Shown here piece by piece: positions 33,517 through 44,900 of a DNA stretch of 64,000 bases. Both the position numbers and the translations under genes were made by a program. The stretch covers positions 11,488,311 through 11,552,310 of the forward strand of contig NC_068348.1 in NCBI RefSeq assembly GCF_014633365.1, written 5' to 3'. Within the stretch, counting starts at the first letter, position 1, and every line of letters starts with the position of its first letter. Source of the DNA: Diospyros lotus. Taxonomy: Eukaryota > Streptophyta > Magnoliopsida > Ericales > Ebenaceae. The notes beneath the pieces are model-generated. The model searched no databases. It saw only the letters and a list, made by a program, of their open reading frames with translations, and was not told the origin of the DNA.

Positions 33517-33960
33517 GGCACAGTCGTTGGTGGACTTTATTGCTGAAGGGATAGGGATTCCCAAAGAAGTGGAGAAAAATTAGAAACCATGGACAGTGGC
33601 TGTAGATGGGAGCTCCACCTCGAGTGGTGGAGGAGCAGGATTAATGGTAAAGAGCCCCGAAGGACAGATATAGCCTTATGCCTTACATTTTGAATTTTGA
33701 GTATCCAACAACGAGGCGGAGTATGAAGCTTTGTTGGTAGGGTTGAGATTAGCTGAGCAATTGGGAGCTCAGAGCGTTAACGTGAGTTCAGATTCTAATC
33801 TGGTGGTGCAATAGGTGAATGGAGAGTACGAAACTCGAGAAGGTCACATGGTGCGATATCTAGCCATGGTCAGAGAATTGATGGCACGTTTCCGACATGT
33901 AAAGGTGGAGTATGTCCCTCGGGCTGTGAATGCGGAGGCGGACCTATTGTCCTGAATTTC
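33466..33960 (+). pseudogene. T3 RNase H: first domain deleted, second degenerate
   Basis: RT passes from LKEHLATPPM directly to ELIAFDIEYKPRPAIN near 33466. In related elements a Gypsy RNase H domain separates those two segments, so most of it appears deleted. The second RNase H follows with VAVDGSS (near 33601), NNEAEYEALL (near 33710) and SSDSNLVV (near 33790), with several stops. Confidence 0.75.
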
Positions 33961-34048
33961 CTCTTCCTCTTTTCCTACAAGCTCTCGAGAAATTTAGATC
34001 GAGTCCCTGCCACAAAAGAGTATCGAAGAAGTCACTGACCAATTATGT

Positions 34049-36552
34049 GTGGAGGATGAGCCAAGTTGGATGGATCCTTTCCTGTTGTACCTAAAGGAAG
34101 AGAAACTCCCCGAAGATGATTCAGAAGCTCGGGAGGTTAAACGAAAGGCCCGAAGTTTCGTATTAGTCAATGGGGAGCTTTACAAAAGGTCATTTTCGCA
34201 GCCACTGCTCAAGTGTATCCGGCCCCGAGAAGCAGATTATATCCTAAGAGAGATTCATGAAGGCATATGTGGAAGCCACATCGGAGCCCGAACTCTCAGC
34301 CAGAAGGCTCTTCGGTAGGGGTATTACTGGCCAACGATGGTAAAAGATTCGGAACAACTAGTCAGGACTTGCAACCAATGCCAGCGGACATCTAACTTGG
34401 TCCATGTACCGGCGGTCGCACTAGCTCATTTGGCTACGCCTTGCCCCTTCACTCAATGGGGTATTGACATCTTGGGACCTTTCCCCCCAGCGGTTGGTCA
34501 GGTTAAATATATCATGGCTGCTATTGATTACTTTACAAAGTGGGTCGAAGCCGAGGCAGTGACCTCTATCACCACTAGACGTGTAAAGCAATTTCTATGG
34601 AAGAATGTGGTCTCTCGCTTCGAAATTCCTTGGGTACTAATTGATCGGTGTTGTCGAACAACGATAGATTAGATGAAATATAGATTCGGATTTGCAATAA
34701 GGGTGCAACCCAAAGTTGTCTCCCAACGAACCTCAAACGGATCTGTCAAAACAAGACTAAACGAGGGGGGTTGTGATGAAAACTGAAATATAAACGTTCA
34801 AGAATGAAACAACGATGAAGTAAAACGTAACCCGCTACAAACCCTACCTCCTTACCACGGTAATCCTCGTCTCATTTATGAAAACAATCTGTTTTGGTTT
34901 GATTTTCTTTTGATTTGAAAAACTTTTCTACAACCGTAAAAGATTAAATCCAATCGAGCAATCGCTCATACAAATATACTGTTTCTTTCTAATCAAACCC
35001 TCAACCAAGTACATCAATTAAAACCATCCAAATATCATGCATGCATTCATACAATCGCATAAAAGAAACATACATAAACTTAGAGAAGGAAAGAAACAGA
35101 ATCATCAATTAAAACATGAAAATCGAGTTCCAAACCAGATTCAACAATATGACCGAGACTCAAATCGGGCAAGGGGTACGAGAATGTAGCGAATCAAAAA
35201 TGAATTAGCCTTCCATATTCTTGGTTGAAATCGTGAGAATTTCCCCAAAATCGGCCACTTAATGTGCTTAAATAGAGCTTAGGGAGGAAACCCTAGGTTA
35301 CCGCAACTTCACAGCTGATTTCGAATAGGATAAAGTGCGTTCTGGGCTTCGGACCCTTCATCAAAATTGTATATCAGGAAGAGTAGATAAATTTTGGATT
35401 TTAAAGTACTTGATTTGTATATCGGACGACCAAGTTATGGCCTTTTAAAGATTCAGCATCTGTGCAGCTTTCCTAATTTGACCCAACTTTCTGGTCCCGA
35501 TTTTGAAGCGATGTTTAGAGGCCCAAACGAACTTGGATTTGGAAAAACCATACCGTTCCAGAAATCAAAAGAAGTCCTATACAATATCTCTGAAGACATC
35601 ATTCACGTTCTGGGATTGTAACTTGGCCAAAAACTTGAAAGAAGCATAGAAGGTCAAATCTGTCAACACACTTTTGCTTCTTTGTCTCCAATCTCCTTGT
35701 TTCCCTTCTTGCCATCAAAATTCCTCATGACCCAGGAAGCTCTAATCTGTTCAAAATAAGAAAAAATAGTGTGAAGCCCAATTCCTATAAAATAAAATAA
35801 AGCAAAATCAAGATGAATAAAATGACACAACTAACGTGCAAAAAGACTAAATATGAGGGCTAAATAATATGAAAATATGCCCTCTATCACTAATCTTCGA
35901 TAACGACACTCAATTTACTGATCAATCTGTCCAAGAATGGTGTCAAGCATTGGGAATTAGGCAGCAGTTCACCTCGGTAGCCCACCCACAGGCTAATGGA
36001 CAAATCGAGCTCGTCAATAGGACTTTGTTACGCGGTCTGAAGGCGCGAGTGGATGAGGCAAATGGAAGCTGGGTGGAAGAACTACCGAACATCCTGTGGT
36101 CTTACCGTACCACGGTGAAAGTGTCCACGGGTGAAACTCCTTTTAGCTTATGCTATAGCTCGGAAGCATTGATCCCAGTGGAAATTGGGGTACCTACGCT
36201 AAGAGTAGAGCTTTTTAGCCCTGAATCCAACGAACAAAATTTGAGGGGCAACCTTGACCTCTTGGATGAATTCCATGATCAGGAAAAGATTCGAAAAGCT
36301 GTTTACAATCAGCGTATTGAAAGATACTACAATCGAAGGGTAAAGGCGCGAAATTTTCTTCCTGGAGATTGGGTGTTGCGTCGAGCAGATGTACGGGGGG
36401 CACGAGAAGCAAACAAACTAACATCGAATTGGGAAGGTTCATACCGCGTAACAGAGGTTCTCAGCCCCGGTGCATACAAACTCCAGACCCCCGAGGGTAT
36501 ACTAGTGAAAAATGTGTGGAACGTGCAGAATTTAAGAAAGTTCTACCAGTAA
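34049..36552 (+). pseudogene. T3 integrase (split by a solo LTR)
   Basis: Zinc region with CNQCQRTS (near 34372), core WGIDILGPFPPA (near 34459) and IDYFTKWVEAEA up to 34641. After the insertion come FDNDTQFTDQ (near 35891) and HPQANGQIELVN, where the catalytic Glu is kept. The C-terminal domain with NWEGSYRVTEV ends NLRKFYQ at 36552. A stop lies at 34315. All three acidic residues survive, unlike in T1 and B. Confidence 0.9.
34642..35889 (-). mobile_element. Solo LTR, probably Athila-type, in T3 integrase
   Basis: 1248 bp, TGATCGGTG to CCTCTATCA, flanked by CTAAT at 34637-34641 and 35890-35894. Minus orientation is suggested by TGATAGAGGGCATATTTT at its minus-strand start and a TATA-like CTATTTAAGC near 35266-35275. 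The small ORFs within are not genes. Confidence 0.88.
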
Positions 36553-36760
36553 TGATTCTTTATTATGTTTTGATGATGATAATTCTTTATTACTTGCATA
36601 TGTCTCGGCAATAGTACTTCTTTGTTATCTTCATATATTATTCAGGAATAAGCTTATTCTTTCCTCTACGAGTAAAAACTCTTCGTTTCCAAAGGTCCAA
36701 GAAGATGCGCCTGAATACAGTGAGCTTAACTTCAGAGGGCTGCGAGCCCTAAGCCCAAAA
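36553..36760 (+). other. T3 untranslated sequence after pol
   Basis: AT-rich 3' sequence with repeated ATTCTTTATTA. No ORF. Confidence 0.5.
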
Positions 36761-37813
36761 CTAAAGGATCGGATGCGATCCACGAGGGGCCCAAACCCTC
36801 GACCACAACTAAAGGATCGCATGCGATCCACAAGGGGCCCGAACCCTCAACCACAACTAAAGGATCGGATGCGATCCACGAGGAGCCCGAACCCTCGACC
36901 ACAACTAAAGGATCGGATGCGATCCACGAGGGACTCGAACCCTCGACCACAACTAAAGGATCAGATGCGATCCACGAGGGGCTCGAACCCTCGACCACAA
37001 CTAAAGGATCGGATGCGATCCCCGAGGGACCTAAACCCTCGACCACAACTAAAGGATCGGATGCGATCCGCGAGGGGCCCGAACCCTCGACCACAACTAA
37101 AGGATCGGATGCGATCCCTGAGGGACCCGAACCCTCGACCATAACTAAAGAATCGGATGCGATCCGTGAGGGGCCCGAACCCTCGACCACAACTAAAGGA
37201 TCGGATGCGATCCGCGAGGGGCCCGAACCCTCGACCACAACTAAAGGATCGGATGCGATCCACGAGGGACCAGATCCCTCAACCACAACTAAAGGATCGG
37301 ATGCGATCCGCGAGGGACCTGAACCCGCGACCACAACTAAAGGATCGGATGCGATCTGCGAGGGGCCCGAACCCTCGACCACAACTAAAGAATCGGATGC
37401 GATCCGCGAGGGGCCCGAACCCTCGACCACAACTAAAGGATCGGATGCGATCCGCGAGGGGCCCAAACCCTCGACCACAACTAAACGATCGGATGAGATC
37501 CGCGAGGGGCCCGAACCCTCGACCACAACTAAAGGATCGGATGAGATCCGCGAGGGGCCCGAACCCTCGACCACAACTAAAGGATCGGATGCGATCCGCG
37601 AGGGGCTTGAACCCTCGACCACAACTAAAGGATCGGATGCGATCCACGAGGAACTGGAACCCTCGACCCCGAACCCTCGACCACAACTAAAGGATCGGAT
37701 GTGATCCACGAGGGGCCCAAACTCTAAACCAAAATTAAGGGATCGGATGCAATCCATGAGAGGCCCGAACCCTCGACCAAAACAAGAGGATCAGATACGA
37801 TCCTTGAGGATCA
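36761..37813. repeat. 48-bp tandem repeat array, about 21 units, in T3
   Basis: Unit starts at 36761, 36809, 36857 and so on, core CTAAAGGATCGGATGCGATC followed by CGAGGGGCCCGAACCCTCGA. Late units diverge and one carries a 12-bp insertion near 37664. Each unit has two inverted repeats: GGATCG/CGATCC and CGAGGG/CCCTCG. The 48-bp period is divisible by three, so frames stay open; the long ORFs on both strands (up to 341 codons at 36732-37757, minus) are 16-residue repeats and not credible genes. Confidence 0.95.
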
Positions 37814-38349
37814 AATTCAACAACAAATGAAGGATCAAGCCTGATTCCTAAAGAAAAAGAAAATGACAAAAGTAAGGTAGTAGCTAAGGAAAATTTCCAA
37901 AGATCAGACAAAGATAAAAATTTTTATTATGAAGATTAAATACAAAGATATCTACTTTAAGGAGGATAAGGCAGCAGTAATATCGAAGGGGATGGAGTCC
38001 ATATCCAGGTTCAAAAAATGCTCCTTTGCAAGTTTCTTCATATGTTCAAACCCGCCCCGAAGGACTTCTTCCAGCTCCGCGGCGTAACCTTCAGAGCTTC
38101 GGAAATCCTTGCAACCATTCCGGAAGGCCACTTGGGCATCCTTGAGGGCGGATTGCAGTTGAGCATGAGCGGTACGAAGGTCTTTCTTACACTGAGAATA
38201 AGACTCCAGCACCTCGACTTGCCCATTTTTTTCCTCCTTCAGCTCTAAGGTGAGCTTCTTTATATTTTCTTAGAGCTTCTCATTGGCCTCCTTCACAGCA
38301 TCCAGTTCCTCCCCGAGCCGGGAATTGGCCTGATTAGCCTCGAGCATGT

Positions 38350-40300
38350 TGAAAGTAAAGCAAGATCGCTACAGGGTAAACAACGTAGTTCAAAATTTTG
38401 AACTTACCCCGATCCCGGCGATTGGATCAACGTCAAAATTAAATCATTCACAAACAAATAAATAAATCTAACCTTTAGATTATCGAGTCGTTCGCGGATT
38501 CTAGCCGTCCAAGCGTCCGGCCTCTAACTCGTGATACGTGGCACGCGTTCGTTGGCAAGGAGAGCGGAATAGGAGTGCTAGCTCCTTCTCCTTTGCACGG
38601 CTTGTGTATGGACGGTAAAAGAACACCCACGTTTCAAATCGATGCCAAAAGAAACGAAGAAGAGTGAACGGCAATGTGTTTTTCAACTCTTGAAAAACAA
38701 CACCAAAAATCACTACAATAATGGGCAACCTATAAAAGGATATTTATAGTGAAATATCCTAGGGTTTCTAAAACCCTAATGGATTGGGCTAGCCCATTAA
38801 TTCTAATTTAATTAGAATCTTAAGTGGGCTTATTCTAGTCCAACTAGAAATATAATTAAATGGCCCAATCCTTTTATAGGTTAAATAAAATATTATGGCC
38901 CAAATCTAATTCAAGCCCAAATATATTTTATTTAATATTTAGCCCAAATCTAATTTGGTCCAAATATAATATTTAATATTTGGCCCAAATCTAATTTAGT
39001 CCAAATATAATATTTATTTTAATATTTGGCCCAAATCTAATTTAGTCAAAATATTAACTTAAGCCCAAAAATATTTTATTTCCTATTTGCCACTCCAACA
39101 AATAGAAAATCATTAAATTAGAAACTCCTTCCTAATTTAATCAATTGCCATTTTAGGAAACTCTTTCCATTATAACGACTCCTTGTCATATCGACGTCAT
39201 TTACGTCTATTTGTTCTTTTTCCGTGAGAACCTACGACGGCACAACTTATTGCCGAAGTGTCCCACTTAACCATACGTCCACTCTCCTAGTTTAAGCCAG
39301 GGACCGTGCCTATTGCGTATGACTCATTAGGCTTCCGAATATGTTGGCAATGTGTTGGTACGAACACATAAGACAAGATTGGCCTCTAGCAAGGCATCAT
39401 GCCTACCCAATTATTCAGAAGGATTCATAATCCGCAAATAACCTTTCACGAGCATGGTTACCGTGTAATTCGATCCTCTCGTCAATGTATCATATGTGAT
39501 CTCAAGTATGGCGATGTGTTGCTTGATAATGATCACATGAGTTTTCTTCGGTCTTCTGGATATCTTCACTTAATAGAAAGTAAATCAATAACTCCTTATT
39601 GATCTCTTTTACCATGGCCATAGATTTAAAGTGAATATCCACCGAAGGTGCCTTAGATACATCATCCTCTATCAAGGGATAGACGAGTCCCATCTTGGTT
39701 ATGCACCCATCTCCATAAGCCTCACGATATGCCCAACGATCGCCCACGTGCAGCCTTTATCTAGGCCCATCGAAACGATGTCAAAGCATATCGATCTTCT
39801 TATGAGATGACCGTGACTACCTCAGGTCCAAGGATTAGTTACACCCATCTCGTATAAGAATTCCATCAACATATAACCAAAATAGATTCTCATGGCGAGT
39901 CATGTCCAGTGACACGTTCTCCAACATTGGTCACCTATGTACTTGTCTAGGCATCCCCATGCCTATGAGTGTGAGACCCCCATTGCTATCACATAGCAAA
40001 AACATAGCACATACAAGTCTTACCGCAATTGTCAATGTCCATTCTTGACATCGCTACGACTTGGGATGTTTAATGATGTCTAGAAACTGTGATGCATCAT
40101 CTCACATCTTTATAGATTAATCACAGTATACATCATATGGACTTCTATCTAGTGTCATTCGGTTATTACAATAATAACAAGCAACTAATAGAATGACTTC
40201 TTGTGAATTTGAACAACTCCTTATTCAAATAATAACATGATTACAATTGTCAGTGTACAACATGCCCAATCTGATTGGGTCTAGAGCACCTACACTAACA
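38350..40300 (-). mobile_element. Solo LTR of a Copia family, in T3 antisense ORF
   Basis: 1951 bp, minus orientation (TGTTAGTGTAGGTGC at 40300), flanked by CATGT at 38345-38349 and 40301-40305. Homologous over its length to the 5' LTR of the Copia element at 58109. Confidence 0.93.
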
Positions 40301-40527
40301 CATGTTCCTCTGGACTAACTCTAGATCCTCATGCACTTGAGCTTCGGCTTCATTGGTAAGTCTTGCATCTTCTTGTGCCAGCTCAACAGATTTCATCAAA
40401 ATATGGATGCGGTGTTCAAGACCTGACAGCTGGGAGGAGAGGGACTCAAACCCTCGGAGCCTCTCGACCTCGGACTCCAGGGAGATGATCTAGGTGCGGA
40501 GTTCAGACTCTCGCCGGGAGACAAAAT

Positions 40528-40622
40528 CTTGAAAACTCGTAAGGTTTTGAGAAGAGGAAACAAAGTGAGGATTAAGATTCATTCACATGAAAGAATTCAA
40601 AAGGAAAAGACTATGGTCATAC
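40528..40622 (-). other. Candidate intron in T3 antisense ORF
   Basis: The minus-strand donor AAA/GTATGACC at 40622 and acceptor TTTTCAAG at 40528 follow a CT-rich tract. They join the domain ending YYAEILK to the coiled coil, at the same protein position as the T1 candidate intron. Confidence 0.4.
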
Positions 40623-40998
40623 TTTTAGAATCTCGGCATAGTAATCTGGTTCGCTTGAGGTTGGTAGAATGCTGGAGAGAGCCAAAGTCGTTGGGGAGGC
40701 ATAGCTGGCATCGGGAACCGAAGGTTCGGAGATAGTAGCGGCAGAAGGTGCAGTTTCTATCCTGCGGCGTTTCGTCCGGCTCGCTAATATCTCCCTCGTT
40801 GATAGTATCGAAGCCCCTTCCAGCGAAGCTTCCCCCGTCAATTCCGAGCGCCCTTCTGGTGCCAGTGGCCTTAATATTTGCTTAAACACATAATTGATAG
40901 GAATGTTGGGAAGCAGTACAGTGGGCTCCATACCTGTAGAAGTTTGTTTTCTCTGTGCTTCCGTGCGAGTCGCTTCAAGCACCTGAGCGATCGTCGCC

Positions 40999-41939
40999 TG
41001 TAACACCCGGTGTTAAAAGAATGAGAAAGAAAGTGAAAAAATTTCAAAAATGCCCATGAGAAGGTGTTGGATCCTTGAGATTGAGGGTGCCCTATGAGAG
41101 GGGTATTTTGGTAATTTGGATAGTGAAATCCAATAAAGGGTATTTTGATAAATTAAAAATAATTCCTATGTGGAATTAGGTGAGTAGGTGAATTAAATCC
41201 CAATTTTGTAATTATGTGGAGATAAGGGATTAATAAATTCAAAAGGGTATTTTGGAATTTGGAATTTAATTCCATAAAGGAATTTAATTATGGAAATAGG
41301 GAAAATGGTGGATATTAAATTATTTGAGGAGAATAATTATATTTTCCCTAAGTTATGAATTAATGTGGTAATGCCACTTGGAGAGATGAGATTAAACTTG
41401 GAAGCCAAGGTTAGTGTCTTGTTGTGACACTTGGCATTTTGTGGTTCAAGTATAAATGGGAGATTTAATTAAATGCAAAAAGAAAGGATAATTGGTCTTT
41501 CAAGCATTTAATGAGAGACATTATGGTGTTGGATTAAAGAAAATCCAAATGAAATGGGAAAATAGTCACCATTAATGTTTGAAATTATGGTGAATTAAAT
41601 AAATGGAATGGAAAATGGGAAAATGGTCACCCATTAATGCTTGGAAAATATGGTGATATTGGAGCCCGGTAAAATTCTTGGTCGGAAAAGAATTAAATTC
41701 AAATGAGGAAGTAATGATTGGGCGTCTTCGCGAGATTTTTTTTTAACCAAACGCAGTGAGGTTTAAAGCCCAGTCCTGCTAGAAAATCCTTGGGTTTAAG
41801 GGAAGGGAAGGACGAGCCTAGCTCCCACCTAGGGCGTTTCTTCTTGAAACATAGTCCGCCCTTCATCACAGACCGAGCAGGTGGACAATTCGGGTAATTG
41901 TTCACCAGTAACACCCGTAAGTGGGAGCGGGGCGTTACA
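40999..41939 (+). repeat. 5' LTR of L3
   Basis: TGTAACACCCGG to GGCGTTACA, 941 bp. Confidence 0.95.
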
Positions 41940-41953
41940 GTTGGTATCAGAGC

Positions 41954-44900
41954 GTGGTTGGAGCATCAAGTGGAAGATGCTTGGGGGAAATGTGGTCAAA
42001 GGTTGATATGAAGGCCTTGAAAGTAGAACCACAAGTGACCGAGGACCCTAGGGGTTGGGTCGAGACACGGAGGTCTACAGTGATGGAAGTGGTGTGCTCG
42101 GATATTCCTGCTATAGGAAAGGGAAAATATCATGTTTGAGATGATATACCGTAAGAGATATACGGGTCGAGCAATGAAGAGTCAAATACCCAAGTGTGGG
42201 TATTGGTATCAAGAACCCGAATGTGGAAATTTGGTGGTTCATGAGGCATTCTAAGGATGAGAGTTCCTTGCGATTGAAGTGTTGAGGCTTGTGTGGGGAC
42301 ACAAAGCCGAGTCATGATAAGGATCATGATGGGACAAGGAGAGTCTGAAGTATGTCTAATCCAGGAAGGGATTAATGGAGCAACCCAATGTTGGGGGAGA
42401 TGATCAAGCAGGTATGAGGGAATGAAGTGTTTCTCGTAGAGATGGTGTGTTAAGGGTTACGTTCTTAAACTAGGGTGAGCTAAGGATGAAATTAGCTCGA
42501 AACCCAAAGAAAGAAGTCATCAACAGGTTGTGTGACGAGCTCCAGAAATGGAGCAAGCTAAAGTTGCTTGTAGAGAGGCTCTAGGTGGAGCAAGCATGTG
42601 AAGCATATGCCAGTCATGGCCAGGGTAGGCATGACGTTGGTGGTTCATTGAAAGACTCTAAGGGGAGTCGGGTGTGAGTCATGCATGAGGGATGCATACG
42701 GTGCCATATGATTATATCGTTATGACGATCCTGGAGGGGACGTGCCTAGGGTATGAGTGGACCCTAGTTGATTTCATGATGAAATGGGATATATCCTAAG
42801 AAAGGATAGGTATGTGGCAAATGGACCCTAGCGGGTGTTTGTGTGAGATGGAAATCCCAAGTGAGTCGAGCTGGAATCCAAGAGGATCCAGATTTGGGAT
42901 AAAGGAGTTGGGCATGCGTAAATATGCACGTGGGAGCCATGGGATTGGAAGTCCTAGTTGAGAAAGGCCAAAGTAACCGTTCTTGTGAATGATGGATGAG
43001 GGGTTAATCTAAACTCTCATTGACACTTGGGGTCAGGCGGGATGCCTAAGGTCGGGAGATGAGAGGTGAATAGACCCTCATTATGATGCCTGGGGTTGAG
43101 ATGATGCCTAAGGTTACGAGACCCTTAAAGGGAGACGCGGAGGTCACCTAATGAAGGGTATGAACGGTGTGTGGGCCGAAGGTAGTGAATTGTGGCGACA
43201 GGACATCCGTGGGCTATGTGCGCACAAGAAATGCCAACTTTGGATGCCAAGTGGGCAGGGGCATGGTGAGCAATGTGGAAGCCCGAGAATTTTAGTTCCA
43301 AGTCAAGGAGGCCCGAGCGAGGTGTGCATGAAGGCCAGGCCGGGCGTAGTGACTGAATACATTCATGAGTGTACAAGAAGAGACGAGAGGTCTCAATTTA
43401 CCTAGAAGGTAATGGGGGTCGCTCCATGGTTATGGGTGCTAGAGCCTGAGAGGGGCTCAACATGTCGATTGCGGGTTGCGAGATCTATAATAATCAAGCT
43501 CTAGGATGAGCTGGGTGGCGAATGAATCATGATGGATTGGGATCCATCATCGTGAAAGGTTGGAGCTTTCAAATGTTGAGAGAGACCCGTGAGGTATGAT
43601 CTTGTGGGGTAAGATCATGAGGCCTCAAGAGGTGAAATGGTTTGAGAGTCTTGAAACAGTAAGAGATGTGAAGTCATGAGGAGCGAGGTTTATGGTTTGG
43701 GCTTGGGGTTATCAAGGCAAGGATAACCAAGTAAGATGGCTTTGGTAAGATGGTGGTGGAACCATCGGGGTTGGAAAGGCTTTAAGTAGCTTTGATGTGA
43801 TGGGTGCGAGGCTCGACATAACTGATCTGATGCTATGGACCGTGTGGCAGAGGACTAATGAGTTGGCTTGCGTTAAGGGCAAGTGGCCCATGGGCCTAAA
43901 CAATTTAGTGAACTGCAGGTGACGATCAGATGCCGAGGATGTGGAGCAGCACCTTAGGAAATTGGTCAAGTGAGACCAAAAATCTTCCATGAGGGATAGG
44001 ACATTTAGAGTAGTCCTAAGGAGGAATCGTGGAACGCGTTAGTGATCCGATAGATTTGTTGTCAAGTAGGACGCCTGGTAGGAATAGTGGCTGCGAGCGT
44101 GGCGAGGTAGTCATGCCGAGTTCGATAGCAAAGGTGTGACTGGAAGGTGAAAGTCACGATACGGGGTGCAAAGCAGATTAGAGTGGGACCTGAACCATGC
44201 TGTAGGAAACTGTTGTTGGGCCAGTGTAAGGGACAACACAGTAATAGTGATTGGGTGTTAACTCTCTAAAGCACAGGATAACACGATGGGGAACCAGTGT
44301 TGGGCCAGTGTATGGGAGTGACACGATGATGGTGACAAGGTGTTGGCGCGCCTAAAGCACAGGGCAACACAGTGACTATGCAGATGGTCAGGGATAGAAG
44401 ATCTATGAGATGTTTTAGAAAGAAACCCGGGGAAAAGAAACGGGTCTAGCGTGGGAATAATGCTACGGTTGACGCCTATTAGTGACGGGTCTAATGCTAG
44501 GGACCACTGGATGCAGACGGTTAGTCCATAGGAGGGACTGCAGCCCTCCACGTGGAGTAACCTGTCTGTGGTGGAGACGATTAGACATCGAAGACCTGGG
44601 GTATGCTGTAGGTTATGCTGTAGGTTATGCCTGAGCCAGACCTAAAATTCCGAAAGGGTTGAGGTATGGTGGTAGTGCTGCTGGTGTCAAGGCAGCAAGA
44701 AAGTTTGTGAATCGAGGGAGTGATATCTTGTGGTGTGATAACAAGAGATGTGGCGATGCTCCTTGTTAAAGGATGCTAAAATAGTTGTGGTTAAATTTGA
44801 TCGAAGTGATCTGATAAATCGGGATGATGGACCCAGTGTGATCTTACAGTAATGCATGAAGATGGGATTGATTGGTGGAGTCGGTAAACGGCTCAAGAAT

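Noticed and set aside
36732..37757. 341-codon minus-strand ORF and several long ORFs on both strands
   Set aside because: They are translations of a 48-bp tandem repeat whose period is divisible by three. No start context or domain, and each frame gives a 16-residue repeat.
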